27,603 bases of DNA from Rhizophlyctis rosea (GCA_027596075.1 JADGJC010000383.1:1-27603); one strand, 5' to 3'; positions 10,695 through 21,082 are shown, numbered from the stretch's first letter. Notes: generated from the letters alone by a model not told the origin. Numbers and translations are program-made.

Positions 10695-10965
10695 ATGTCC
10701 GTTCCTCACCTCATAGAAGAGACACCAAATTGGACCACTGCCCCAGTCGTTGCAAGCATATGCAAAACAAATGTTCCCAGGTGCTCGAGTTTGGCGGCCT
10801 ATTCTATCCGGTTTTGTTTTGCACCTCATATTTACCATCGCTTGCTGTCTGCGTGTTATTGCACCTTCCTCTCTCTGGATTTCTATGTTTTTGGTCCCAC
10901 CGTTCTTGATTAATTTTGTCATCCTTCACACACCTACACACCTTCTTTATGACCCACTCTGGTGA
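10695..10965 (+). CDS. Small membrane protein, one frame break
   Basis: The ATG at 10695 (context GATAATG) begins MSVPHLIEETPNWTTAP in one frame. From about 10741 the frame one base over stays open to a stop at 10963-10965 and reads QAYAKQMFPGARVWRPILSG, then two hydrophobic stretches: FVLHLIFTIACCLRV and LWISMFLVPPFLINFVILH. Losing one C from the CCCC run near 10741 would link the two into about 90 residues with two membrane spans. Without the change, the first frame gives a 72-residue Cys-rich product. The strong TATA box upstream supports a transcribed gene. I do not recognise a family. The model is tentative because it needs a base correction. Confidence 0.35.
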
Positions 10966-11831
10966 ACCATCCTTCGCCATACGGATGATGGCTATAGATC
11001 GCCATTCAGGGTCCTCACTGACCCAGGTGTGACGGGAAATATAGATTGCCTATTTTTGTTCCTCAATTTCCTTCCCGTTTTATGAGGTCTTTCTATTCTT
11101 AGTCTGACGCAAGCGCAACTGCGACATTTCCGCAGCACCTTGTTGTCACATCAAGAACAGGATAGACTCTCACAAAGCTTTCACTCGAATACAATTTGTT
11201 GATTGTTGACATTCTGTAGGGAACGTTGCTGGTGGGACTACCAGTTCTGACTTGATACCCATTGTAAGATTCTGTACCATCATGTAAGATTGTGGCGGCT
11301 AGATCAATCGAAGGCAAACCATAGGCATGCAATGTGCAAACCGGTGCCGGCCAACCAGAAAAGTAAAACCTTCTTTGGACGTATTGGAAGGATGTGTTTG
11401 GGAAGGGAATGAAACCAAGAATCCAAGATCATCATGCAGCCACGTGGAACGCGCCTCGGCTGTGGCGTGCGTGCACCAGAAAACTGGCTTCGGGTGGAAG
11501 ACACCCAGGCAGATTACGTCACATGCCAGCCATGATTCGGACGAGCAGTTCCCATTCCTATCACGTTCACACTGCATTGTCAGCAGACTCACACCCAGTT
11601 GTTTGGTAAATTGTCACGACGTAATCTTCATTCATCAAGCCTCACCCCCCTGGGCCCCATTTTTGGTTGGCACTGCCCGCCCCTGCCCCCCTGCATTCAT
11701 TCTTGGCGGCCCGATGCAAGTTGTACTCTGTGGGTCATGAAACTCCGAATGCAATCATGCAAACTGCGTCATTGGCTCATTCTCATGTGTGTCCATGTGT
11801 GTTGTCCCAGTGTCCGCTCGTCACCCTCCAC
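10966..11831. other. Upstream intergenic region of pmp3
   Basis: The longest frame (11327-11740, plus, 137 codons) starts out of context and overlaps equal-sized minus-strand frames (11592-11299), so I do not call it. The last 200 bases become CT-rich, as expected for a fungal promoter. No RNA gene is visible. Confidence 0.45.
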
Positions 11832-11838
11832 TATATAA
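11832..11838 (+). promoter_or_regulatory. TATA box of pmp3
   Basis: TATATAA in CCACTATATAAGACC lies 126 nt before the pmp3 ATG. Downstream, a pyrimidine-rich stretch (ACCTCTCCCTTCCC) and then CAACC/CACAA words fit a transcription start near 11865 and a leader of about 100 nt. Confidence 0.6.
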
Positions 11839-11963
11839 GACCTCTCCCTTCCCATCAGCACCCTGCTTGCTGCTTCAACCAACACACGAACGACCTCTTC
11901 GCTAGTCAAAACCACTAAAACACAAACCACAACTTCACTTACCACACGAACACAAACTTCACA

Positions 11964-12287
11964 ATGGCTCTTACCTTCACCGACATCTGCAAGTTCATCG
12001 CTGCCATCATCCTTCGTGAGTAACTTGCACATCTGTGACGCGCTTACTCTCGACATTCTCGCATTCGTACTGATACTGTCGCTTTCTCTCATTCTTTCTC
12101 ATCAGCCCCACTCGGTGTCTTCCTCGAAAGGGGTTGCGATGCTGACTTCTTCATCAACATCCTTCTGACGATTCTCGGTTTCATTCCTGGGGTATGTATC
12201 CTTCTTCCACTTTCCCACGAAACCCTCGAACACCAACCACCTCTCTCACAGATCATCCACGCGTTCTACATCATCCTAAAATACTGA
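11964..12287 (+). CDS. pmp3: Plasma membrane proteolipid 3 (Pmp3/UPF0057 family)
   Basis: Three exons (11964-12015, 12106-12191, 12252-12287) with GT-AG introns of 90 and 60 nt encode 57 residues, the usual length for this family (50-60). The protein begins MALTFTDICKFIAAIILPPL and continues GVFLERGCDADFFINILLTI, then LGFIPGIIHAFYIILKY. The two membrane helices and the family signature P-P-x-G-V-F...C...F-x-I-N-I-L-L-T-I-L-G-x-x-P-G-x-x-H-A-x-Y are complete. Pmp3 is a small membrane protein that affects membrane potential and cation sensitivity in yeast; its plant relatives are the cold/salt-induced RCI2 proteins. A good TATA box lies 126 nt upstream, consistent with strong or inducible expression. 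The only doubt is the precise transcript ends. Confidence 0.97.
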
Positions 12288-13706
12288 TCGGCCCGCGGCG
12301 CCATCATTCACAACGAACCAGAAGAGCTTGAAGGATGGATGGGGAGCAAGCAATGGCCGCTTTTCGCATACATCGCTTGTACAACCTCTTGTCCCTGCGT
12401 TTGAAATACCCCCGTTTTATCTGTGATATAGTTACTTGTGTATAAATAGCATGTTGTTGGCAGTCCCGTGGACGCTGCGCTAAGTGATACGGGGGATTTT
12501 GTCAGTACCATCTGGCATTGGTCGTGATTTTCTTCTCGGGAGCTGTGAAATCAAATCATTGTCGACTACTCACGGGCGTTTTGAACGCAGCAACATCTAA
12601 ATTACGAGAAGCAGACGATATAATCGTTGCCAAATAGTACCTTCCATCTTAACCCCCGCCGTAGCCGCTGTCCCCTGCTGCCTCAATGCCCTGCGCGCGA
12701 GGAAGGGAAAGTCCGACCACTGCTGGCGCAACGAAGAGACCCAAGTATCTGACATTAATGCGGTACTTGAAAAATATTTGACAGTATTGAGGGTATAGGG
12801 AAGGCGGATGCCAGCAAGCCGCCGTGGGCGGGTGGTTATGACTGTGTCAATCATGTTCCATCTGGGGCGGGGAGGTTAAACTGGAAAAAAACTGAAAAAA
12901 CTGGACGGGTATGACTGGAAAGAAGAGTATTTCAGCATGAAAAGGATCCCTCTGATTCCGGGAATTACTGCACTCATCGGCCCTCGAGGGCGTCGTCCAT
13001 CGCTCCCTCGACTCCCTGACCGCGTAAGAAACAAACAAAGAGCTACTGTCTAAACCTGCAATCATAACGCCATGCGATTGATTCATGTGCACCCGATACG
13101 CAGAGAAGAGATCCTCACAACTCTGACAAGCAATACGCATAGCAACTAGGACTTTGTATCAATCTTATTGGCCCCACCCGGAATTGGATCTGAGTATACA
13201 CTGTCCCACAGAATCCCATTTGAAGCTCCATCTTACAGTATGCCATCAGTCAGATTATGCCTGATTCAGAAAGAGCTGGGATATGAAACAGTATTCTCCT
13301 CCAAATCCACTGTTTACAGGATTGATTCCGGTCCAGGACCAATGGAAGAAGGTCAAGCATTTCCTTCAGTCGCCTGCACATAGTTGCACATGAAGCAAAA
13401 TCCAAGACCGGAAACTAAGTGGTGAAACCATTCGACATGGACACTCTCTAACAGCGTTTTGGGATACATTGCTTGCAAAAACCAACAGACATCCGCTTTT
13501 CAAGAGAGCTCGCAGCTAAAGTTGTCCGGATCTGTCTGCGGAAACGGATCCCAGCAGGAAAGAGTGCTGGAAAACATCAATAACATCTGCCGAGGAGAAA
13601 GAGAAAGCGTACAGATGATGCGGCTCATCTAGCTTCCGCTGATACAAGGATGTAACTAGCTGCATAGCCTTATGGTACTGTCCGTCGGGGAGGAGTTTTG
13701 ACCGAC
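12288..13706. other. Gene-poor region downstream of pmp3
   Basis: The first ~200 bases are the pmp3 3' untranslated region. Beyond that, frames of 65-130 codons on both strands overlap one another (12854-12597, 13140-12847 and 13908-13516 on minus; 13168-13383 on plus) without motifs. Around 13450-13560 the plus strand reads RELAAKVVRICLRKRIPAGK in one frame, but stops flank it and I cannot make a gene of it. Confidence 0.4.
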
Positions 13707-15158
13707 ATGGGAATCTTTTATGTGATGGAGAAAACTCCCACATATGTGAGTCTCTTTGATACTTTGTTGCGGATGGATGGGAGTTTGACTTCAACCATCG
13801 CCTATCTAGATATCCCAAGCGAACGAAGCTTTCCTTGGCGAACCAATTGCAAAATTTGAAGAGGTCCAACGCCAACTGAGTGCTCTGGCACGCCATCATG
13901 TGCCTCATTTTGCGCGCAAAAAGGAATCAACAGGGAAGGGGTGGTGGTAGTAAAGAGACGGATGAGGTCGTCAAGATGGTGGACGACGGCTGGGCGTATT
14001 TCAGCTCCGGTGCTGACTTTCTGAACAAAAAGCTGCCTCCTACTGCTGAGTTGGTTGTACAGGCATTGCTCAAGGATCTGCAGGGATTGGATGGTCGGAG
14101 AGCAAACACAAGCATCGTGGCTACCCAAGGGACATCTACTGCAGCAACGACTTCCGACAGCATCACCAATGCAACACTCATCTCATCGTATCTTGTGCCC
14201 GAACCGGACTTCACTCGCATCCTCGTTAACCAACCTTTACCTGAAATATGGAAAACGCTACCAAACCACCTGAAAAAGTGCAAGGCCGCTGTGAAGTGGA
14301 TGGGGGCGGTCGAGGAACTGAAAGTCATTGCCAACGCTTCCCTCCTCAAAACGTACGCAGCCATTGCCACTACCCACGAAGTTCTGGTCAATAAGATCCG
14401 ACCAGCTGTTGCGCAATACATCAACAACCGCCCAAATACCACAGCCGCAGCTTCCAACACTTCCTGGTCCCTCCCGCTCGTCTATGTGTACGACCTCTCC
14501 CGTCAGATATATGAGAACCGCCGGACACAAATATACACAAGCGAGTGGGGTCTCCTTACAAAAGCCGATCTCGACTTCACACCAAAGGCAAAAGCAGCTT
14601 TGAAGGCCATCTGTGACAGTACTGATGTTGTCAATGAACTGGACCGGTTTGTCCTCATTTTCAAAATCAAGCAACAGTATGTCGATCCGCCCGAGTTTGG
14701 TGATAGAGGCAAGGCTGATGAGGGGGAGGCTTCATTGTAAATGTGTTGCTTTCTGTGTGTTGCTCTCTCATATTCGTTGACGACACCCCTGACTTGCTCA
14801 TGCCAGTATACACATCATCCCAAAAGTCTGTCCCAGTGACTGGAAACCAAAGGATGGCCACATCGTAGTTAAGAAACGAAAGCTCCCACTTTTACCGAGG
14901 GAAGCGGATATCAGAAATTTTGTTCGAGCCATCGCCGATCTTTGCATCGAATCAACCGTGTTCCAACACTTCAAAGGTGCCGGAATGATCTTGCCCGCTT
15001 TCGGCCAACGCGTCTTCCCGGTCAACTCCATGGATACCTTCGTTGACCAGTACTATCGCCTATTCCACTACTGCGCTGCGGTTGAGGAAGCGTTGGGCCA
15101 CAATTGTTGGGGATACGAAACATACCACGGGCGGCAAGGAAAGACTATCACGGGCTAA
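13707..15158 (+). CDS. Unrecognised protein, three exons, one possible frame correction
   Basis: The model is exon 1 13707-13745 (MGIFYVMEKTPTY), a 64-nt intron with GTGAGT donor and CTATCTAG acceptor, exon 2 13810-14736, a 70-nt intron (GTAAAT...TGCCAG) and exon 3 14807-15158. Phases agree if one G is removed from the GGGG run near 13936; this gives 438 residues. With no correction, the ATG at 13898 gives a clean 396-residue product from the same last two exons. Visible parts are FLGEPIAKFEEVQRQLSALA (helical), EVVKMVDDGWAYFSSGADFL, a Thr/Ser-rich linker (about residues 145-165), YEVYDLSRQ-like text around VYVYDLSRQIYENRRTQIYT, a basic KPKDGHIVVKKRKLPLLPRE and a C-terminal aromatic part (FVDQYYRLFHYCAAVEEALG). 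There is no signal peptide and no known catalytic motif. I do not recognise the family. The gene is convergent with the next one. Confidence 0.6.
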
Positions 15159-15821
15159 TAGGACAGATGATCTCATAGAGTTACTCAAACAGATAGGTCC
15201 GGAGGTGGTTGGAGAGGGATAGGTCGATTGAGTCCAAGGCGGGAACCTTCCATCTGCCCCCTCCTCCATCTCCCAAGGTGCTAGCATCGGCCTCAGTAAC
15301 CACCGACAAAGCCGTTGCCAATAACGACATGAGTTCGAACTCCGTTGCCAGTAGTGCGCCATCGCAATGATTTTCTGTTAGATATGTAATAGGGTGTATA
15401 GTGCATAGCTTGTTGATGTATAGATTTTGTAAGTGAGTGTAAGATAACATCGTATAGTGCATAGCTTGGTATATAGTGCATAGCATAACTTGTAGATCTT
15501 GCAAGTGCGGTTGGATGAATACGAACTTACACTGTAATAGTTTACGTTATGCCAACAGTATTACACATGTACGCATGTGGTAAATAACTTGGTTCAATTG
15601 TCAATGTTCCCTTCGCATGTGACAAATGCGTAGTCTGTTCGTCTGCGTATTCATACGTATGTTACATGTAGATTGATCGTGCGGCAAGGTCATGCTTTGA
15701 AGTGAGTACCATGAACAGAGCAAAGAAACGTTACTTTGATGACTTACAAACTTTACGACGTCTGAATATGATGTACGAACCTCATGCCTCATTCCATGGA
15801 TCAAATACCGCGACCCAAGCT
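15159..15821. other. Convergent intergenic spacer
   Basis: Spacer between two genes whose 3' ends face each other. Apart from the short tandem repeats listed separately it holds AT-rich sequence with no supported gene. Confidence 0.5.
15396..15507. repeat. Short imperfect tandem repeats
   Basis: GTATAGTGCATAGCTTG occurs exactly at 15396-15412 and 15452-15468, and its core TATAGTGCATAGC again at 15472-15484. A second word, TAGATTTTGTAAGTG (15421-15435), returns as TAGATCTTGCAAGTG (15493-15507). Together they form two degenerate copies of a composite unit of about 56-72 bases in the 3' spacer between convergent genes. Confidence 0.65.
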
Positions 15822-17440
15822 TTACCACTCCGCCTTTCTCTCCCCTCCAATTCCGCCACTTACCGCACCCCCGTTCCCTCCCGCAATCTCTACATTTAAA
15901 AAACTCAGCTCTTCCCTAACAACCTCCATGATCTCCCTCTCAATATTCCCGAACTTCTTTCCTACGTTCTCGTAAATCTTATTCCCGATCCTGGCGGACA
16001 GGTCATCGAACTTCTTCGTCATGTCTTTTTGTAGCGTTGCAAAGTGGTCGGCTATCGCGCGGACTTCTTTGTCGCGAGTGGCACCAACGAGCGCGAGGGA
16101 GTCGAAGCGGGTTTGGAGAGTTGAGATGGATGACCGGACTACAAAGTGTTGATGAGCAGCGGTTTAGAAATATATGAGTTCAAATGCGAGAGTGTGGGAG
16201 AACACGTCTCCACCTTTGATGGTTGTGGAGAATGTAGAATTTCTCACCGTTAGTATCTTTCAGAGTTGTTCCCATGGTTTTCTTTAAATCCAACAGTTTG
16301 GCGTCTCGTCGGTTCATTGAGATTGGGTCAATGCCGTGGATCTTGTCTGCAAGCAAGATGAGAATGCGCGGAACTGGTCAATGGCACCGAGCTTCGTAGA
16401 GCAGCAAGAAACTTACCAATTTCCTCCGTCAAATTCTTCGATTTGAAATACTTGGAGAACTTTTCCTGTACAGTCACCGTCAGAACAAACCGGCCCCGCA
16501 AGGAAAACAACAGCATCACAATACTCACCACCTGCTCATTAGGAACTTCCACCTCAAACCCAAACTCTTCCAAGCTCTCACTCCACTTCATCTCGCACCT
16601 CGTTGCTGCAAATCCTCTCTCAAATACGGCATACAGACTTGCCTCACGTTCCCGCCATGCGATCCAACCCAGTTTCGTGCGTACGCGGAAGTGCATGCAG
16701 GATGTATCTGAACCGGGCATGGCTTCGGGAGCTACTGTCAAAGGAGTGATCTCTTCATATGGAATTTCGGGTGTCGAAGGGCGCACGAACGAGGCAAGGA
16801 AGCTCGAAGGGGTTGTCGTAAGGGGAGGTGGGGGTTGAGGCGCCGACGAGGAGATCGTTGGGAGTGGTGTGGGAGTTGAGGTGGCGGACTGTGGAGCAGG
16901 TGTGGGTGTTAGTGTTGGAGGAGGGGCAATTGTGGGTTGCGGGGTTGGTTGAACTAGAGGTGGTGCTTCGGACGTTGGGGCAGGAGTTGGCAGAGGCGTT
17001 TCGGTTGCGGGAGGGGGTGTAGCAATAGCGCCACCCTCTGCCTCGCGTATATTTTCTACTATTTTTGGTTCGCCAATATGTTGGCCACCATGGGTGACTG
17101 ACTGTATTGCGTTATTGAGGATGGCTGGGACGAGTGGAGATGTCGATACCATAGGCGCTGCTGGTGTCGAGACAGGCGTTGGTGTTGTGAGGTCAAGGGC
17201 TTCCGTTGCAGGAGGATGGAGGGCTTCGACAACTTCCATGATGGGAGGTGCTGATATTGCAGTCAAATCGCCATGATCTTGGCTTCCACTTGGAGCGGAC
17301 TGAGCGCCAGCTTCCCCGGATGAGCTTGCTTCCTGTCCCCAAGGGTTGGCATCCGCATTTTCATCTCCACCTGCTGTCCTTTTGCCTGCATCATCTGACT
17401 CTCCGCTTCCTCCAAAACCGAACATCTTAGGAAAAGACAT
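15822..17440 (-). CDS. Unrecognised Pro/Thr-rich protein with coiled-coil C terminus
   Basis: Four exons on the minus strand (17440-16529, 16465-16417, 16346-16248, 16138-15822) join without frame problems to 458 residues. Introns are 63, 70 and 109 nt, all GT-AG with good GTGAGT or GTAAGT donors. The N terminus MSFPKMFGFGGSGESDDAGK is followed by a long disordered Pro/Thr/Ala region to about residue 225. A folded-looking segment begins at about residue 245 (FRVRTKLGWIAWREREASLY, then EMKWSESLEEFGFEVEVPNE). After residue 300 come basic helices (KFSKYFKSKNLTEEI) and amphipathic repeats (FDSLALVGATRDKEVRAIAD, KKFDDLSARIGNKIYENV) ending in a Gly-rich tail, probably a coiled coil. There is no signal peptide or membrane span. 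I do not recognise the family; a scaffold or adaptor is only a guess. Coding status is very likely. Confidence 0.78.
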
Positions 17441-17942
17441 AAGCTATACACTATCTCTTGATTGTAACAGAATGGTCTGCTGCGACTTCTGGCAATGAAA
17501 AATAGAGCATAATGCGGTGTGATAGCCCAAACTTTGCTGACGTAAGCAGACCCTGCACCGCCATGCGCCACCAGTAAACAAACTTCCCCATTGTCGCCAA
17601 CCAATCGCAAAAGGAGGTTTTACTTGAAAAAGTGCAAAAACCTCGTCCCATCAAGCCTGCTTTGCAGGCCCCATCTCGCGTGGTAGTTTTCTGATGGACA
17701 GGAATGATCACGTCAGCTGAGGATTCCTCCGAGGGTCTGCCCCTAACAAGCCATGTATCGGTTCTTGTTAGGAGATCTGACACCATCACAAAGATACAAA
17801 GATATTTACAAACTTTACAACTCCATTTCTCTCACAGTCCTGCCATCCTGATTTTCTCATCAAAATCTCATCTAGGTAAAAGTCATGCACCTTGGGTCTC
17901 AACTGATCCTGATACGCTCGAAGTTGGTTATCGTTTGTATAT
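17441..17942. other. Spacer between two minus-strand genes
   Basis: It holds the promoter side of the 15822-17440 gene and the 3' side of the dynamin-like gene. Short frames on both strands overlap. The minus strand shows an open stretch (about 17937-17800, YTNDNQLRAYQDQLRPKVHD) just after the stop of the dynamin-like gene. It could be a lost further exon, but I cannot connect it. Confidence 0.4.
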
Positions 17943-19809
17943 CTAATCGGAGGCGTCGCGGCCGCTATATAATTGTTGACTGTCCGCGTATCTACATGAC
18001 AATCAAAATGCTAAACTTTAGAATCAAGATGTTTCGCAAAACATCAGGTTGGTGCCATGCTACTCACGTGTTTTCGGTCAAGAATTTCTCCACGTTATAC
18101 TGCGTAATGATTGGTGACGAAACATTCGGGACCACAATGATAGGTATGCGAGATTCTGCCAAATAAGAGGAGGTCATGAACTTTCGGCGCTCCCAACTGC
18201 GTTGGCAGCAACGACTTGTCACGCATACCTGCACTCCGCGGTGCTGCTGGTGGGTGACCTTGGCGAGGTGCATGAGAAGACCAAGACAAGACGGATGTGA
18301 TGGATGTGAGGGATGCGAGGACTGAGGATGATGACAAGCAATGTGTTACAATCTTTTCAGGCGCTCTGATGGCTCATCACATAAGTGACATACCTTCTCC
18401 AGCTTCACCATCCTCTCAATCATGACCGTGCGCAGTTGCAAAAGTGTATCCCCGTACAGTGCTTTACGCATGGCAAAGACAGGCGGAACAATGGACGGGC
18501 CATGCATGGTGCATTCAACTGAAGCAATGGCATTTCGCCGGTGGAAAACTGTTTTGTTTCTCGTACAATTCAGACACCTGGAACAACCGGTAAATAGTCA
18601 CATTATCTTCGGGTTCACGGGCATGTGACTTACCAGGCATCATCTCCTTCTGAACTGTCGGTGTCATCAGCCGAGAGATCTCTCTATGATGCAGATGTCA
18701 GCCAACCCAAGCAGTTATATCGCAGCCCATTAAACTCACTTTTGGCTCTCACAAATCCTTACCAAACCATCCTCCAAAGCTAGCGTCAGGTCCGTTTTAA
18801 TATGGTCCTTCACCTGTTGGGAAACCTTTGTGACGCGGTCGCCAACACTCGACAATTGCTCATGCACTTCAGCGAAGAATTTCTGCAAAGCTTCGTCGAC
18901 CAAATTTTCAAAGTCATTCAGAACGCGCATGAGGTAAGAGTTGTTATCAGACGAGAATGTTTTGTCCCAGCTGTTCAAGAAGGTCAAATATTGAAGTCAT
19001 CACGATAACAAATCATGCAAACTTACTGGCCAGTAATTGCGGCTTGCATCGGTCGAGTAAGGTCGGTATTAAAGTCGATATTTTTAAATTCCCCACCCCG
19101 CGCGCACACCGCTTTGTGAGTATTCCATGCCAGTCCGCCTTGTTCAGGCTTTTGCTTGTTCGGTTTATAACCCCAACGCTCGGAAGTGGGCGGAGCCTCG
19201 TCAACTGCATCATCGGTTCCATGTTTGAGGCCCGTATGCATACCACTTTCGAGCGAGCGCTGAAACGTTTTCGTCTGATCGCTGCACAACCTCGCAAGCA
19301 TCTATGACAGAACTGTCAACAGTGCGCTCGGACAGATCTTTGATTCGAAAAAATTGAGGTACGAACTGGAGAGAATCTCGTCAAGCAATCATGAAATCCT
19401 TCTATGCTCGCATGTTGTTCCGCTGCGTCAAGGGTTCCGTCGTCTTCCAGATAGTGCCGAACAGACTCGATGAACTGTTTCACCCCTTGCAAAAACCTCC
19501 GCCCGCTCCGGATTCTGCTGGCAATTGTCAAGTGATGAGTGTGCGCCTGTAGGAGCGGTACTTCGGTTTCGCGAGAGTTGTCGAAAGCAATTGGGGGACC
19601 ATCGATGATTTCCCGATCTTGCACTCGCGATATCTGCAACAGGTACTGATGTGCGGCAAACAGCATCTCTTTGCCTTGTTGATTTTGACCAGCAACAAGC
19701 TCTTCCACGATCTTCAAGCAGAATCAATGCATGTTGGCCCATATACTGTATATCGCTGGTGTCTTACCTTCAAAAGTGCACCCAAAAACAAAGTCAGGAG
19801 AAGTTCCAT
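17943..19809 (-). CDS. SLIP-GC-like dynamin-family stalk protein lacking the GTPase domain
   Basis: Eight exons on the minus strand (19809-19768, 19711-19367, 19301-19027, 18970-18740, 18681-18634, 18577-18394, 18321-18068, 17991-17943) join in frame to 475 residues, with introns of 56-76 nt. The second of two nearby ATGs was chosen because only it (MELLLTLFLGALLK) stays in frame. The part around residues 40-115 (REIIDGPPIAFDNSRETEVP, LLQAHTHHLT, RFLQGVKQFI) and GLAWNTHKAVCARGGEFKNI, DFNTDLTRPM match the region after the G domain and the stalk of SLIP-GC/NUGGC-like dynamin proteins (TEIPxLQ; GLxWxTYKAxCRRxGxF; DFNxxLxxP). The Gly-Lys-Ser P-loop and other GTPase motifs are absent, here and upstream. 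One donor is unusual (GTTCGT, 19366). The last large exon ends with a Cdc73-like segment. Reading through the last intron would end the protein at ...FLTENT. Confidence 0.68.
18068..18160 (-). other. Cdc73 C-domain-like segment in the dynamin-like gene
   Basis: Within exon 7 of the dynamin-like gene the minus strand reads SRIPIIVVPNVSSPII then TQYNVEKFLTENT. This closely resembles the opening strand and helix of the Cdc73/parafibromin C-terminal Ras-like domain, whose consensus is roughly R-x-P-I-I-(I/V)-(I/V)-P-x-x-x-(T/S)-S-x-I-T-x-x-N-x-x-x-(F/L)-L. Only about 30 residues are present; the following exon does not continue that domain. Cdc73 is a Paf1-complex subunit in transcription elongation. 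The match is from memory and short, so chance or a misjoined exon are possible. Confidence 0.4.
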
Positions 19810-20811
19810 GTTTTGGATGTTCCATGCTTGACCTAGGTCTTCTGCTTATAGTGAGGAAGCTCTATTGCGAGCCGGAATGGGTCGACGACTTGTCGAGTTA
19901 AAGAGCGTCAAGAAAGAAAGGAAGTGGTGTAATGGGAAGGAAGTTGCCAGTGAGGGGTGAGGGAAAGTAGGGAACTGAGGGAAGGCGGAGAGGAGGGTTT
20001 GTGGCCCTCCAGGCTCCGAATACCCGGAGGTGGCTGGTGGCAGTGGAACGGAGTGCCCACCTGACCCACCATTTTGCACACGCTCCAGACGCGTCTGGTC
20101 TTGGTGGTGTGAGGTGGTGTGGTGCCCATGAATGAATACCGAGAAGACAATTACGTTTCTGAGGTGAATATCTTGCCTGTATGTTCCGATGATGTCAAAG
20201 GCATATAGGGCGGGACCCGATCCGTGTAGAAAATTGTCACCCTCACAGCACCGTCCTGATATATAGGCTATTCACCCTCACATATCTCCATATTTCGCCA
20301 AATTTCTGATGAGGGTGCAATATATTCTACCACAAGCTTCCGCCATCAAGTTTGCCTTCAATTTTCACATCACGTTTTTCCTCTCACTTCGCGGATAGGT
20401 CTATGCTCTACCACTATTCTTCGTTATTGATACCTTTTCATAATCATGTCGCTTACCTCCCCGAACACCATGTTTAAACCCGCTCGCTTCATCCTGTCAT
20501 TGTTCCGTTTCGCGAACTTGTATTTTCACCTCCCTCACTTCCATCTTGAAACGAACGGAGTCTCACACCACTACCTACCATCGCCTGCCTCACCGCCTCG
20601 ATCCCGCACTCGTAACCCCGCCCCCTCACCTCCCTCCGCCTTAACAGCCCCGTCTTAACCGAATCGTTGTCATTCATGGAATGATCAAATCAATCAACGG
20701 AGGCCATGTGGATCAAGGGAGAACGTTTACAATATAGTCTAGAGTAGGGTTTAGAGGTCTTCCTTGCTGGAAGGCGCAGAGATAATAGTGCAATGACATT
20801 CGGCCACAGTA
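19810..20811. other. Intergenic region right of the dynamin-like gene
   Basis: No GTPase-domain exon is found upstream of the dynamin-like gene. A TATA-like GATATATAGG near 20258-20267 and an ATG at 20446 (context AATCATG) open a 70-codon Pro/Ser/His-rich frame on plus (20446-20658), which I regard as doubtful. Minus-strand frames at 20079-19846 and 20150-19908 are low-complexity shadows. Confidence 0.4.
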
Positions 20812-21081
20812 ATGCTGGGCGGGCAAGGTGTTTGCGGGTGCACCGTCGCCGTTGATGATGAGGGATTGTGGTGGTCAGGGCAAAACGCCGGGTTTGGACT
20901 CGGCTCTAGCTCAACGAATCGGCAAGTGCAAGTAATTCCCTTGCACGACAAGTGGGTTCGGGCTTTCCGGGTCGTAGCTGCGGTTTGTAAGGGTCTTGGA
21001 TCTTTAGGTGTGGGTAATGGGAATGGTCATGCCGTGCGGATGGTGCGACGAGTTATGAAGGTAGTTCGTGATTCCAGGTAG
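20812..21081 (+). pseudogene. Possible single RCC1-like blade, fragment
   Basis: A 90-codon plus-strand frame contains GCTVAVDDEGLWWSGQNAGF then GLGSSSTNRQVQVIPL. This resembles one RCC1 repeat (HTxALxxDGxxWxWGxNxxGQLGxG), followed by KWVRAFRVVAAVC. RCC1 proteins are beta-propellers of about seven such blades; only one is visible. A GTAGGT donor sits at the end of the frame (21077-21082), so it might have been an exon leading into the repeat region downstream. It could equally be chance; there is no convincing start codon context or promoter. Confidence 0.27.
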
Positions 21082-21082
21082 G

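Noticed and set aside
13927..14460. 177-codon minus-strand open frame
   Set aside because: It lies opposite the spliced plus-strand gene, whose exons join with consistent phases; the minus frame shows no splice logic.
15330..15352. GAGTTCGAACTCC, another tRNA B-box-like word
   Set aside because: No acceptor or anticodon stems can be drawn around it; it is a short palindrome in an intergenic spacer.
18161..18233. A possible 73-nt intron (GTATGC...GGCAG) inside exon 7 of the dynamin-like gene
   Set aside because: Removing it shifts the frame and destroys the Cdc73-like reading, while the unspliced sequence stays open and in phase.
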